A stretch of DNA of 64,000 nucleotides from NCBI RefSeq assembly GCF_004323735.1, contig NZ_CP036455.1:4335101-4399100 (forward strand), written 5' to 3'. Source of the stretch: Streptomonospora litoralis. Its GTDB lineage: Bacteria > Actinomycetota > Actinomycetes > Streptosporangiales > Streptosporangiaceae. The first letter of the stretch is position 1. Every line of letters begins with the position of its first letter. The notes under the pieces are model-generated. The model ran no database searches. It saw only the letters and a program-made list of their open reading frames with translations, and was not told the DNA's origin. The position numbers and the translations under genes were made by a program. Shown here piece by piece: positions 41,709 to 50,466 of this stretch.

Positions 41709-41863
41709 GCGGACCCGCCGAGGGCGGGCTCGGCGGGTCCGCCCGACGGGGGTGCCGCGTCGGCGGGCCCTGAGGGGACGTTCGCGCGAACGGCGGTCTC
41801 GCGCGGCGCGCCGGCGACCGGGCCACGCGGCGGCCGAGGGGCCTGGGGCTGCGGTCGGGGCAT
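41705..41863 (-). CDS. 52-codon frame coupled between UbiA and FAD oxidoreductase genes
   Basis: ATG 41863 overlaps the UbiA stop as TGATG, and the frame's own stop overlaps the FAD-oxidoreductase start as GTGA, so a ribosome could pass through all three. The product is Pro/Ala/Gly-rich (start MPRPQPQAPRPPRGP, end GGPAEPALGGSA) with no hydrophobic core. It may be only a translation relay, a small disordered protein, or chance in GC-rich DNA. Confidence 0.35.
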   Translation of the reverse strand: MPRPQPQAPRPPRGPVAGAPRETAVRANVPSGPADAAPPSGGPAEPALGGSA

Positions 41864-42861
41864 CAGTGCACACCTCCCGGGTGCAGCGGGTACACCAGGT
41901 TCACGGCGATGAGCAGCGCGACGGTCACACGGTGGATGGCGATGCCGAGGTTGCGGGCCCGCAGGATGTCGCCGCGGACGAACCCGATGGTCCACTGGGT
42001 GGCGCGCAGCAGCACGACGGGCGCCATGGCCGGAGCGAACCACCACGGCGCGATGCCCGTGAGCACCGCTGCGGCGATGAGAACCGCCTCGGCGGCCGAG
42101 ACCGCGGCGACGAAGGCGGCGTTGCCGCGAGCCGAGGTCAGCACCGCGACGGTGCGGCGGCGCACTTTGGCGTCGCCGGGGATGTCGTTGGTGTTGGAGT
42201 AAACGCCGAAGAGCAGCGGACCCAGCCCGAAGAGCAGCCCCTGAGTGAGTACGAAGGCGTCGATCGTGCCCGCGAACAGGCCGTAGGGGCCGGCGAGGAG
42301 GCCCACACCCAGCGCGACGAGGAAGACCTCCTGCCAGCCGTGATAGCTGAGCTTCAGCCCCCAGGAGTACTGGACCGCGCACACCAGGCAGAGCGCGAGC
42401 GCGGCGACGGCCCACAGGGGCCGGTGCGGTGCGACGGCCACGGCACCCGCCCACAGCAGCGCGGCCGCTGCGGCGGCGCTCCACCCGAAGCGGACGGCCT
42501 CGGACTCGCCGAGTGTGCCCGCGATCAGCGGTTTGCGGACCAGTTTCCGGCGCGGGGCGTCGGGGCCGTAGTTGGCGGCGTCGCTGCCGTCGCGCAAGCC
42601 GGTGACGTCGTCGAAGGAGGTCATCGCCGCGACCATGCACAGCTCTCCGGCCAGCAGCAGCGCCAGCGCCGCCCAGACCGCGGGTTCGGCGCGCGCTACC
42701 GGGGCCAGCAGGCTCCACGCCACGAGCAGGCCGAGGTAGTAGTCGATGATGTCCAGCTTGGCCAGCCGCGCGTAGGCGCGTGCCTTGCCCAGTCGTCCGG
42801 CGGGCGTCGAAGTGGAGTCTCGGGAGGCGGGTGCGGATCGCGGTCGCTCGTCGTGGGCCAT
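41863..42861 (-). CDS. UbiA family prenyltransferase
   Basis: A 332-residue membrane protein with about nine helices. UbiA enzymes transfer an isoprenyl chain from its diphosphate to an aromatic or other acceptor using two Asp-rich motifs. Here they are MTSFDDVTGLRDGSD near residue 85, a variant of NDxxDxxxD, and YSNTNDIPGDAKVRRRT near 222, close to the canonical second motif. The altered first motif is characteristic of specialised-metabolism members. ATG 42861 follows GAGGAG. It follows the two aminotransferase genes by 32 bp. Prenyl donor and acceptor are unknown. Confidence 0.9.
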   Translation of the reverse strand: MAHDERPRSAPASRDSTSTPAGRLGKARAYARLAKLDIIDYYLGLLVAWSLLAPVARAEPAVWAALALLLAGELCMVAAMTSFDDVTGLRDGSDAANYGPDAPRRKLVRKPLIAGTLGESEAVRFGWSAAAAAALLWAGAVAVAPHRPLWAVAALALCLVCAVQYSWGLKLSYHGWQEVFLVALGVGLLAGPYGLFAGTIDAFVLTQGLLFGLGPLLFGVYSNTNDIPGDAKVRRRTVAVLTSARGNAAFVAAVSAAEAVLIAAAVLTGIAPWWFAPAMAPVVLLRATQWTIGFVRGDILRARNLGIAIHRVTVALLIAVNLVYPLHPGGVH

Positions 42862-42893
42862 CGGAGGTGCTCCTCGGTTGGTCGGCGGCCCGG

Positions 42894-44027
42894 TCAGGGG
42901 GTCTCGCTCCGGCTCTGCCGGGCGAAGGCGCAGACGGAGTCGGCGATGTGCTCGACCTGGGCGTCGCTCAGGTGCGGGAAGACGGGCAGGGACAGGTTGC
43001 GCCGGGCGGCCGACTCGGCGGCGGGCCAGTGCGCGCCCGGCGGGGCGTAGGGGGCGAACGCCGGCTGGTGCGGCAGCGGCTGCGGGTAGTAGACGTGGGT
43101 GTCGACGCCGGCGCGGGCGAGGTGGGCTTCGAGGTCGTCGCGGCGCTCGGCGAGCAGCGTGTAGACGTAGAAGCAGCGGCCCTCACGGCCCGGCGGGGGC
43201 GCCACGACGCCGTGGGGGCCGAGTTCGGCGAACCGGCTCGTGTAGTACTCGGCGATCCGGGCGCGGCGGTCGAGCCGGGCGTCCAGCCCGGGCAGGCGGT
43301 GCAGTTGGAACCCGGCGAGGATCTCGTCGAAGCGGCTGTTGTAGCCGACCCGGTGGTGGACGAACCGGTGCACGCCGTCCTGCCCGTGGTTGCGCAGCAT
43401 CCGCACCCACCGCCCCAGCTCGGGGTCGGCGGTGACCACGGCGCCGCCTTCGCCCGCGGTGCCGAACGTCTTGACCTGCACGAACGAGAACACGCCGGCC
43501 TCGCCCCACAGCCCGGCGGGCCGTCCGGCCAGCACCCCGCCCTGGGCGACGGCGGAGTCCTCGATCAGACGCAGCCCGCGGCGCTGCGCGATCTCGGTGA
43601 AGCGCGGCATGTCGGCCATCACGGAGAACATGTGGGCGGGCATCAGCGCCCGCGTGCGCGGGGTGACGGCGGCCTCGGCCGCGGCGGGGTCGGCGACCAG
43701 CCGCCACGGGTCGACGTCGGCGAACACGGGTACCGCGCCGAGGCCGCAGACCGAGGCGGCCAGCGGTGCGCAGCCCAGCGCGGGCACGACGACCTCGTCG
43801 CCGGGTCCCACGCCCATGGCCGACAGCACCAGGCTCAGCGCGGTGGTGCCGCTGGAGCACGCGACGACGTCCGCCGCGCCCAGCCGCTCGCGCAGCGCGT
43901 CCTCGAACGCGGCGGTGCGCTCGCCCAGGATGAACCGCTGGCGGGGGTCGGTTCCCACTGCGTAGACGGTCTCCAGCAGTTCCGAGCGGTCTTCCTCGAA
44001 CAGGTCGGGCGGGAAGAACGGGATCAC
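42894..44027 (-). CDS. DegT/DnrJ/EryC1/StrS aminotransferase (second of pair)
   Basis: A 377-residue PLP-dependent sugar/cyclitol aminotransferase. CSSGTTALSLVLSAMGVGPGDEVVVP, VFADVD, LIEDSAVAQGG and the PLP-lysine region FSFVQVKTFGTAGEGGAVVT are all standard. FDEILAGFQLHRL and YYPQPLPHQPAF fit the C-terminal domain. GTG 44027 shares GTGA with the stop of the first aminotransferase. It is clearly diverged from its neighbour, so the pair probably acts on two positions or two substrates, or as a heterodimer. Confidence 0.93.
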   Translation of the reverse strand: MIPFFPPDLFEEDRSELLETVYAVGTDPRQRFILGERTAAFEDALRERLGAADVVACSSGTTALSLVLSAMGVGPGDEVVVPALGCAPLAASVCGLGAVPVFADVDPWRLVADPAAAEAAVTPRTRALMPAHMFSVMADMPRFTEIAQRRGLRLIEDSAVAQGGVLAGRPAGLWGEAGVFSFVQVKTFGTAGEGGAVVTADPELGRWVRMLRNHGQDGVHRFVHHRVGYNSRFDEILAGFQLHRLPGLDARLDRRARIAEYYTSRFAELGPHGVVAPPPGREGRCFYVYTLLAERRDDLEAHLARAGVDTHVYYPQPLPHQPAFAPYAPPGAHWPAAESAARRNLSLPVFPHLSDAQVEHIADSVCAFARQSRSETP

Positions 44028-45268
44028 GCCGGCTTCCTTCCGGTGTAGAAGCGGCCGATGAGCGCGCAGACCCGGTGGATCTCCGCCGGGGTGAGGTCGG
44101 GGTGCAGCGGGAGCGCGAGCGCGCGGGCGCAGGCGGCCTCGGCGTTGGGGAAGTCGCCGGGGCCGTGGCCGAGGTCGGCGAAGCAGGGCTGCAGGTGCAG
44201 CGGCCGGGGGTAGTAGACCTCGGTGCCCACGCCGTGCCGGGCGAGGTGGTCGGCGAGGGCGTCGCGGTCTTCGAACTCCGCGAGGTAGACGTAGTGCACG
44301 GGCTCGGTCGCCGCGGAGCGCGGGGCGACGGCGGGCAGACGGACGACGCCGGGCATGTCGTGCAGCAGCTCGGTGTAGGCGGCGGCCAGTTCGGCGCGGC
44401 GGCGGATGGCGGTGTCCAGGTGCGCGAGCTTGGCCAGCAGCACGGCCGCCTGCAGGTCGTCCATCTTGCTGTTGAGGCCGGGCAGGCTGGTGGGGGCGGC
44501 GATGCCCGGAAAGTGGTCGAGGGTGTGGCCGCGCCGCCCGTGGTGACGCAGGGCGGCAGCGGTACGGGCGAGGTCGGGGTCGTCGGTGAGGACCGCGCCT
44601 GCGTCGCCGATCGCCCCCAGCGTCTTGGCCGGGAAGAACGAGAGGACGCCGCCTGCGCCGAGCAGACCGGCGTGTGTTCCGTTCCACCGCATGCCGATGG
44701 CCTCGGCGCTGTCCTCGACGAGAGTGAGCCCGCGGCTCTCGGCGAGGGCGCCCAGCGCGTCCATTTCGGCCATCTGGCAGAACAGGTGGACGGGCATCAG
44801 TGCGCGGGTGCGGGCGGTGACGGCAGCGGCGGCCGAGGCGGGGTCCACGGCGTAGGTGTCGGGCTCGATGTCGGCGAAAACGGGGCGGCCCCGCGCCAGC
44901 ACGACCGCCGAAGCCGAGGCGACGAAGCTGAAGGCGGGTACCACCACTTCGTCGCCCGGTTGCAGTCCGGCGGCGCGCAGGAGCAGCACGAGCGCGTCGG
45001 TGCCGGAGTTGACCCCGACGACGTGCCGAGCGCCGGTCCACGCGGCGAGCGCGGATTCCAACTCGGCCACTTTGCGGCCGTGGGAGTACTTGCCGTGGTC
45101 GAGCACCTCGCAGCAGTGGGCGCGGATGTCGGGCCACAGGCGCGCGAAGGTGTCGCGCTGGCTGAAGAACGGGATCGGCGCGGGATCGGGGTCGCGGATA
45201 CCGGCCGGGCGCCGGGGGCGGCCGGCGAGCGGAACGGGCGTGGCACAGGCGGGAAAGGGGGAGTCCAT
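44024..45268 (-). CDS. DegT/DnrJ/EryC1/StrS aminotransferase (first of pair)
   Basis: A 414-residue PLP enzyme that would transaminate a keto-sugar or keto-cyclitol. Motifs: VGVNSGTDALVLLLRAAGLQPGDEVVVPAFSF, PVFADIEPDTY, LVEDSAEAIGM and the Schiff-base Lys in FFPAKTLGAIGDAGAVLT. YYPRPLHLQPCF is the VioA-type C-terminal substrate loop. A 30-residue Pro/Arg-rich N-terminal extension precedes the domain, so a later start is possible; ATG 45268 has only the weak site AAGGGTGA. First gene of the minus operon and divergent from a Gfo/Idh dehydrogenase, which could supply its keto substrate. Confidence 0.92.
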   Translation of the reverse strand: MDSPFPACATPVPLAGRPRRPAGIRDPDPAPIPFFSQRDTFARLWPDIRAHCCEVLDHGKYSHGRKVAELESALAAWTGARHVVGVNSGTDALVLLLRAAGLQPGDEVVVPAFSFVASASAVVLARGRPVFADIEPDTYAVDPASAAAAVTARTRALMPVHLFCQMAEMDALGALAESRGLTLVEDSAEAIGMRWNGTHAGLLGAGGVLSFFPAKTLGAIGDAGAVLTDDPDLARTAAALRHHGRRGHTLDHFPGIAAPTSLPGLNSKMDDLQAAVLLAKLAHLDTAIRRRAELAAAYTELLHDMPGVVRLPAVAPRSAATEPVHYVYLAEFEDRDALADHLARHGVGTEVYYPRPLHLQPCFADLGHGPGDFPNAEAACARALALPLHPDLTPAEIHRVCALIGRFYTGRKPA

Positions 45269-45743
45269 GATTCACCCTTGCGCTGAGAAGGAGGGCCGGC
45301 GGAATCGACACGAGCGGGCGGGTTTTCTCGGTCATCGGATTTCCGGAGCGACGGCGGTTATTCCCGCCTCGGCGCGAGCGCTAAACGAGAAACCGGGAAA
45401 CCATGCCGAGAAACGCGGCACGACCACTCTTGGAACGGCTCAATTCGCCCCATTCCCGCGCGGCATCGACAGAAGCCGCTGTTCACCACACACCCGAACA
45501 AGCCAGGAAGCAATTGCGCGACGGCAATCGCGTGTCGCCATCCCCCGACGGAAAACGACTGTTGACAATCGCACCATCCCGGCGTGAACCTGGATCCGTT
45601 CGCGGCACAGCCCCGTACGGACCACTTTTCCGGAAAGGCGGATGCCACCGGTGGCGCCACGCGGAGACCGTCCTTTTTCTCATCGATGCGCTCGTGGATC
45701 CGCGCCGACCGAAAACAGAATGCAGAGAGGTGACGGATCCGCC
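45269..45743. promoter_or_regulatory. Divergent promoter region of the two biosynthetic operons
   Basis: A 475-bp gap, AT-richer than its surroundings, between divergent operons. TTGACA at 45562-45567 is a plausible -35 for the + operon. TTTCCGGAAA (45627-45636) is a perfect 10-bp palindrome, and TTTCCGGA recurs near 45340 on the other side, so one regulator might control both operons. No regulator gene is adjacent. I see no gene here. Confidence 0.4.
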
Positions 45744-46862
45744 ATGCTGCATACGCTCGTCGTGGGTCTCGGCCGCTCCGGGCGCGGACTGCACCTGCCC
45801 GCTCTGGTGCGGGCCCGCGCGCAGGCCGGCCGGCACCGCGTCTTCTCCCCCGGCCCCGACCTCGTCTACGACCCTCGTCCACCGTCCGGGGGCCTGCTCC
45901 CGAACCCCGGCGTCCGCGCCGTCCCCTCGCTGCGAACCGCCGCCGAGGCCGCCGACCCCGCACGCACGGTCGCCCACCTGTGCACCCCGCCCGGCACGCG
46001 CGTAAAGGTCCTGGAGGAGCTGGCCCGGCTCGGCTACCGCCGCATCCTGATCGAGAAGCCACTGGCGGCGGACGAGGTCGAACTCGCCGCCGTGCTGCGG
46101 CTGCGGCGCCGGTTCGGCCTGCAGACGGCCGTAGTCGCGCAATGGCTGACCAGTGCGCTGACTCACCGGTTGCGGGCGGCGGTGCGCGAGGGCCGGCTGC
46201 ACGGACTCGGCGTCCCCGGCGCCGACGGGGCGCCGGGCACCGCTCCCCGGCTCGGCCGCCTGCGCACCCTGCGGATAGTGCAGCGCAAACCCCGCTTCGT
46301 GCGCTCACTGACCAGCCGTGCCCACCCCACCGCGTTCGACGTCGAACTCCCCCATTCCGTCGGTGTAGCCCTCACCCTGGCCGGCGGCGCCCGCGTGCGT
46401 TCAGCCTCCTGGAGCGACATGGCGCTGGGCAACGTCGAGGTTCCCCACCTGGGACAGGCCCACCTGGTGCTGGAGCACCGCACGGGCGCCCGCACCGAGA
46501 TCCTCTCCGACCTGACGGCGCCCACCCGCGAGCGACGCATCGTCTGCGAGTTCGACCGGGGCAGCCTGACCGGCCACTACCCCTGCAGCGAGGACGACGA
46601 CACCGCCCAACTACGCAGCACCACCGACGACGGCTCGGCGCACCTGGTGTTCCACGACGACGCGCTGGCCGACTTCCTCCTCGGCGCCTACGAGCACTTC
46701 GCCGGGCTGCGCGCGCTCCCGCTCGACGACGCGTTCGGGCTGCAGGTGCGCGCCGTCCGCCTGCTCTCGGCCGCCAAGGACCTCTGCGCCGGGCACACCG
46801 ACCCGGGTGCGGTCGGATCCGCTTCCGAGGAAAGGACGACCTGCCATGCCGACCTCGCCTGA
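45744..46862 (+). CDS. Gfo/Idh/MocA-type oxidoreductase
   Basis: A 372-residue NAD(P)-dependent dehydrogenase of the family that oxidises sugar or cyclitol hydroxyls. The N-terminal Rossmann motif is LVVGLGRSGRGLHLPAL, the conserved EKP motif is ILIEKPLAADEV near residue 115, and a C-terminal beta-sheet domain follows. It is more divergent than the second Gfo/Idh protein of the operon. ATG 45744 is used because the fold starts there, although the ribosome site is weak; ATG 45720 is an alternative. First gene of the + operon; overlaps the next gene by 17 bp. Confidence 0.85.
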   Translation: MLHTLVVGLGRSGRGLHLPALVRARAQAGRHRVFSPGPDLVYDPRPPSGGLLPNPGVRAVPSLRTAAEAADPARTVAHLCTPPGTRVKVLEELARLGYRRILIEKPLAADEVELAAVLRLRRRFGLQTAVVAQWLTSALTHRLRAAVREGRLHGLGVPGADGAPGTAPRLGRLRTLRIVQRKPRFVRSLTSRAHPTAFDVELPHSVGVALTLAGGARVRSASWSDMALGNVEVPHLGQAHLVLEHRTGARTEILSDLTAPTRERRIVCEFDRGSLTGHYPCSEDDDTAQLRSTTDDGSAHLVFHDDALADFLLGAYEHFAGLRALPLDDAFGLQVRAVRLLSAAKDLCAGHTDPGAVGSASEERTTCHADLA

Positions 46863-47793
46863 GGAGCCCGAGCCCGCCACCCGGCCGCCTCTTACCGCCG
46901 GCTCCGCCCCGTCCGGCCCGATCCCCGGCATCGCCTACGCGGGCATCGGCGACGAGGCCGGGCCCAGCCTCACCGAGCAACTGGCCGCCCTCGAACGGCT
47001 CGGCTGGCGGTATCTGGAGCTGCGGACCGTCGACGGCCGCGCGATAGCCGACCTCGACGACCGTGCGTTCGACGGCGCGGCCGCCACCCTCGCGGCGCGC
47101 GGCATCGGGGTGTGCTGCCTGGACTCCCGCATCGGCAACTGGGCCCGGCCCGTCACCGGCGGCTTCGAAGCCGACCGGCGCGAACTGGAGACCCTCGCCG
47201 CGCGCTGTGCCGCCCTCGGCACCCGTGCCGTCCGCATCATGACCTACCCGAACGACGGACTGGACGAGCGCGAGTGGCGCCGCCGCGTCCTCACCCGCAT
47301 CCGTGCGCTGTGCTCCATCGCCGAGAGCCGCGGGGTGGTGCTGCTGGCCGAGAACTGCGCGGGGTGGGCCGCCGAGCGCGCCGAACGGATGCTCGACCTG
47401 CTCGACACCGTCTCCAGCCCGGCCCTGGGCCTGCTGTTCGACACCGGCAACGGCATCGCCCACGGCTACCGTGCGCCGGAACTGCTCGCCGACATCGCCG
47501 CACACGTCGGCCACGTGCACGTCAAAGACGCGCGCCCCGCGTCCGACGGCGGCGAACCCGCCTACACCCTGCCGGGCGAGGGGGACGCAGGTGTGGGCGA
47601 GTGCCTGCGGCTGCTGATCGACCACGGCTACCGGGGAACCTGGTCCATCGAGCCCCATCTCGCGTTGCGCCCGCACCTGGGACAGCATGCGGGCACGGGC
47701 GGGGCGGCCGGATTCACCGCGGCCGGTGCGGCGCTGGAACGGCTCGCCGCCGAACTGCCGAACCCGCCGGTGCGCCCCGAGGGCGCCCGGTGA
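46846..47793 (+). CDS. Sugar phosphate isomerase/epimerase family TIM barrel
   Basis: A 315-residue protein with the xylose-isomerase-like TIM-barrel fold. The expected metal ligands are visible: Glu in LLAENCAG, Asp in LLFDTGNG, His in HVHVKDAR and Glu in WSIEPHLA. GIAYAGIGDE begins the first strand. Relatives isomerise or epimerise sugars and keto-cyclitols, or dehydrate (3-dehydroshikimate dehydratase type). ATG 46846 has AAAGGA upstream and overlaps the Gfo/Idh stop; its own stop shares GTGA with the peptidase gene. It likely acts on the keto product of the neighbouring dehydrogenases. Confidence 0.87.
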   Translation: MPTSPEEPEPATRPPLTAGSAPSGPIPGIAYAGIGDEAGPSLTEQLAALERLGWRYLELRTVDGRAIADLDDRAFDGAAATLAARGIGVCCLDSRIGNWARPVTGGFEADRRELETLAARCAALGTRAVRIMTYPNDGLDEREWRRRVLTRIRALCSIAESRGVVLLAENCAGWAAERAERMLDLLDTVSSPALGLLFDTGNGIAHGYRAPELLADIAAHVGHVHVKDARPASDGGEPAYTLPGEGDAGVGECLRLLIDHGYRGTWSIEPHLALRPHLGQHAGTGGAAGFTAAGAALERLAAELPNPPVRPEGAR

Positions 47794-49127
47794 GCGCCGC
47801 AGCGCTGTCCGAGGACGACCGCGACCTGCTGCTGCACCTGCTGGAGCTGCCCACCGCGGGTTTCTTGGAGACCGGAACCCTCGCGCCACCGCCCCGGCTG
47901 CGCGAGGCCCAGGACGCCTACGCCCGCGCGGCCGCACGGTCGGGCTTGGCCGTCGTCCGCCATGCGGCCCCGGAACCGGGCGAGTTGCAGCGGCCCGACG
48001 TCCCCTCGGCCGTGCGTGAAGCGGCCGCGGCCCACCCCGGCTTCCTCGCCGCCGAGCCCAGCCTGGTGCTGCGGCTCGGCCCGCCGCGGCCGCGCACACA
48101 CACCGCCATGTTCAACGTCCACCTCGACACCGTCTCGGGGTGGGAGCCCCCGCGGTTCACCGGCGAGCGTTTCCACGGCCGCGGCGCCGCCGACGCCAAA
48201 GGCCCGGCCGTCGCCCTCCTCGCCGGGGTGCGCGCTGCGCTGCGGGCCGAGCCCTCCCTCGGCACCGACACGGGCACCGGCGTGCTGATCCAGGCGGTGG
48301 CCGGCGAAGAGGGCGGAGCGATGGGGACCTTCGGCACCCGCCCACTCGTCGAGCACGGTTACGTGGGGCGGCTGAACCTGTTCTGCGAACCCACCGGCCT
48401 GCGCTACCTGCCGCGCTCCACCGCCGCCATGACGGCGCGGGTCCGCGTGACCGGGCGCGACGCCATCGACGACCGGCCGGAGCGCGGCCACAACGCCACC
48501 GTCCTACTGGGCTTCCTCGCCCAGCATCTGGCCGGCGCCCTGTCCGACGCCGCCGCGGACGCCGATCCCGCATGCGTGGCCGGACTGTGCACCGGTACCC
48601 GCCACAACCGCGTCTACGGCAGCGGCGACCTGCTGCTGAACCTCCCCTATACCGACACCGAATCCGGCCGGCGACGCGCCGCAGCGGTGGAGTCCGCCCT
48701 GGCCGACGGACTCGACGAGTTCGCCGCCCGCTTCTCGGACACCCGCGAGTACGCCCTGTCCGCCGCCGACGCCGCCCGCATCACCCGCCTGGAATGGCTG
48801 AAGCGCGGGCTCCCCGCTTTGGACTGCACCGACCCCTGGATGCACCGCCTGCTGCAGCAGGACGCGCAAGTGGCGCACCGAGGAGCCGACGAGCCCGCCT
48901 TCACCTGCGACGCCATCTGGATGCACGGCGTCCCCGGCACGAGCACGGCCGTCCTCGGACCGGGCGACCTGGCGGCGAACAACGCCCACGCCGCGGGCGA
49001 GTTCGCCGACCTGGCGGAACTGGAGTCCTTCGCCGGGGCCGTCGCCCGCATCCTGGTCGCCTTCGCGCGGGACCGGCGCGAAGGCGATCGGCCTTCGCGC
49101 GGCGCCGAGGGACGCGGGGCGGCATGA
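47790..49127 (+). CDS. M20 family metallopeptidase
   Basis: A 445-residue M20-type zinc hydrolase, relatives of which remove acyl or aminoacyl groups (ArgE/DapE/LysK-like). Visible motifs: MFNVHLDTVSGW with the metal-binding His and Asp, GRGAADAKGPAVALLAG with the bridging Asp, and AVAGEEGGAMGTF with the catalytic Glu pair. A lid/dimer domain (AAMTARVRVTG and on) and a final His-containing segment (LAANNAHAAGEF) complete the enzyme. GTG 47790 overlaps the isomerase stop. In this operon it may deprotect an amine, which is inference. Its stop overlaps the ATG of a 22-codon frame (49124-49192) that I do not support as a gene. Confidence 0.88.
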   Translation: MSAAALSEDDRDLLLHLLELPTAGFLETGTLAPPPRLREAQDAYARAAARSGLAVVRHAAPEPGELQRPDVPSAVREAAAAHPGFLAAEPSLVLRLGPPRPRTHTAMFNVHLDTVSGWEPPRFTGERFHGRGAADAKGPAVALLAGVRAALRAEPSLGTDTGTGVLIQAVAGEEGGAMGTFGTRPLVEHGYVGRLNLFCEPTGLRYLPRSTAAMTARVRVTGRDAIDDRPERGHNATVLLGFLAQHLAGALSDAAADADPACVAGLCTGTRHNRVYGSGDLLLNLPYTDTESGRRRAAAVESALADGLDEFAARFSDTREYALSAADAARITRLEWLKRGLPALDCTDPWMHRLLQQDAQVAHRGADEPAFTCDAIWMHGVPGTSTAVLGPGDLAANNAHAAGEFADLAELESFAGAVARILVAFARDRREGDRPSRGAEGRGAA

Positions 49128-49263
49128 CGTTCACGGCCGGACCACTCGGCCCCGCGCTCCCGGCCGCCGGTCAGCGGGCGCCGCCGGCGTAGCGGCGACC
49201 GCGCGGTCCGGCCCACTCCGCGCCAGACAGCCTCTTCCCCCGACCGGAAAGGCGGTTTCGACC

Positions 49264-50466
49264 GTGGTACCTCCCGACACGCCGTCTGCGGCGCGCAGTC
49301 CGCGCCCGTCCAGCGTGCCCTCGCCCCCGACAACGGCCGCTTTCCCGCCGCGCCCTTCGCGCGGCGGCCCCCGGGTGGCCGCCGACGACCTCGTCTCCTT
49401 CACCGCGCAGGTCTTCACTGCACACGGCATGCCGCCCGAACGGGCCCGGCCCGCCGCCGAGGCGCTGTGTTACGGCGATCTCACCGGCCACCCCTCCCAC
49501 GGGCTCGCCAACCTCACCCGCATCTACCTGCCCGCGCTGGCCGACGGCCGGATCGACCCCCTGGCCCAGCCGCGCACGCTCGCCGATCGCGGCGCCGCCG
49601 CCCTTGTCGACGCCCGTCGAGCGCCGGGCCTGTGGCAGGCCGGTGCCGCTGTGGACTCCGCCGTCGAACGGGCACGGACCCACGGGGTCGGCCTGGTGTC
49701 GGTGCGCGGCGCGACCCACTTCGGCTGCGCCGGGCACCACGCCGCCCGCGCCGCCGAGCACCGGATGATCGGCATCGTCGCCGCCAACTGCGGCCGCCAG
49801 CGCATCGCGCCCCCGCCCGGCGGGCGGGAGCCCCTGCTCGGCACCAACCCGCTGAGCGTCGCCGCCCCGGCTCTACCCGAGCACCCGTTCGTGCTGGACA
49901 TGAGCACCACCGCGGTGCCCACTGGCCGGGTGCGCGAAGCGGCGCGCGCCGGCCGCAGCGTCCCCGCCGGTTGGCTGGCGGACAGCGCGGGCGCGCCCGT
50001 CACCGACCCGGCGGCGTTCGACCGGGGCCAGGCCCGTCTGCTGTGGCTGGGCGCAGGCGAGGCCGCAGGCCGGGGAGGCGCATACAAGGGGTTCGGGTTG
50101 GCGCTGGCCGTGGAGGTCCTGGCGGCCCTGCTGCCCGGTGCGGGGACGGGCCCCGCCTCCGGGTGCGCCGACGACCCGGGCGCGCGCGACGACGACATCG
50201 GCTTCATCGCCGCGGCCGTCGCACCGGATGCGCTGCGCGAGGGATTCGGCGCCGACGCCCGCGCCCTGTTCTCCGCAGTGCTTTCCTGCCCGCCGACCGA
50301 CGCCGAGGCGCCGGTGCGCTACCCCGGGTGGCACGAGGCCGAGTCGGCACGGGCGCGCCGCCGCGACGGTGTCGGTGTACCGCTGCCGGCCGCGCTCCAC
50401 CGCGAACTCGCCGCGGTGGCCGACACCGCAGGAATCGCGGCGCCGCCCGTGCTCGGGGACCGGTGA
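49264..50466 (+). CDS. Malate/L-lactate dehydrogenase family (Ldh_2) oxidoreductase
   Basis: A 400-residue NAD(P)-dependent dehydrogenase of the Ldh_2 family, which reduces 2-keto acids or cyclic imines and oxidises 2-hydroxy acids. Motifs: GDLTGHPSHGLANLTRIY, VRGATHFGCAGHHAARAAEHRMIGI, LGTNPLSVAAP, FVLDMSTTAVPTGRV and GGAYKGFGLALAVEVLAALL. The first 40 residues are Pro/Ser-rich and may indicate a later start; GTG 49264 is preceded by GGAAAGG. The 136-bp gap before it is the only real gap in the operon and shows no promoter I can recognise. Substrate unknown. Confidence 0.87.
   Translation: MVPPDTPSAARSPRPSSVPSPPTTAAFPPRPSRGGPRVAADDLVSFTAQVFTAHGMPPERARPAAEALCYGDLTGHPSHGLANLTRIYLPALADGRIDPLAQPRTLADRGAAALVDARRAPGLWQAGAAVDSAVERARTHGVGLVSVRGATHFGCAGHHAARAAEHRMIGIVAANCGRQRIAPPPGGREPLLGTNPLSVAAPALPEHPFVLDMSTTAVPTGRVREAARAGRSVPAGWLADSAGAPVTDPAAFDRGQARLLWLGAGEAAGRGGAYKGFGLALAVEVLAALLPGAGTGPASGCADDPGARDDDIGFIAAAVAPDALREGFGADARALFSAVLSCPPTDAEAPVRYPGWHEAESARARRRDGVGVPLPAALHRELAAVADTAGIAAPPVLGDR

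Noticed and set aside
41709-41873. Extended N-terminus of the FAD oxidoreductase from GTG 41873
   Set aside because: The added residues are Arg/Pro-rich and the Rossmann fold starts right after GTG 41708.
45403-46005. Plus-strand frame across the divergent promoter region into the Gfo/Idh gene
   Set aside because: No ribosome site, no protein-like pattern, and it overlaps a well-supported gene in another frame.
49124-49192. 22-codon frame overlapping the M20 peptidase stop (ATGA)
   Set aside because: Too short, low complexity, and GTGA/ATGA overlaps arise often by chance in this base composition.
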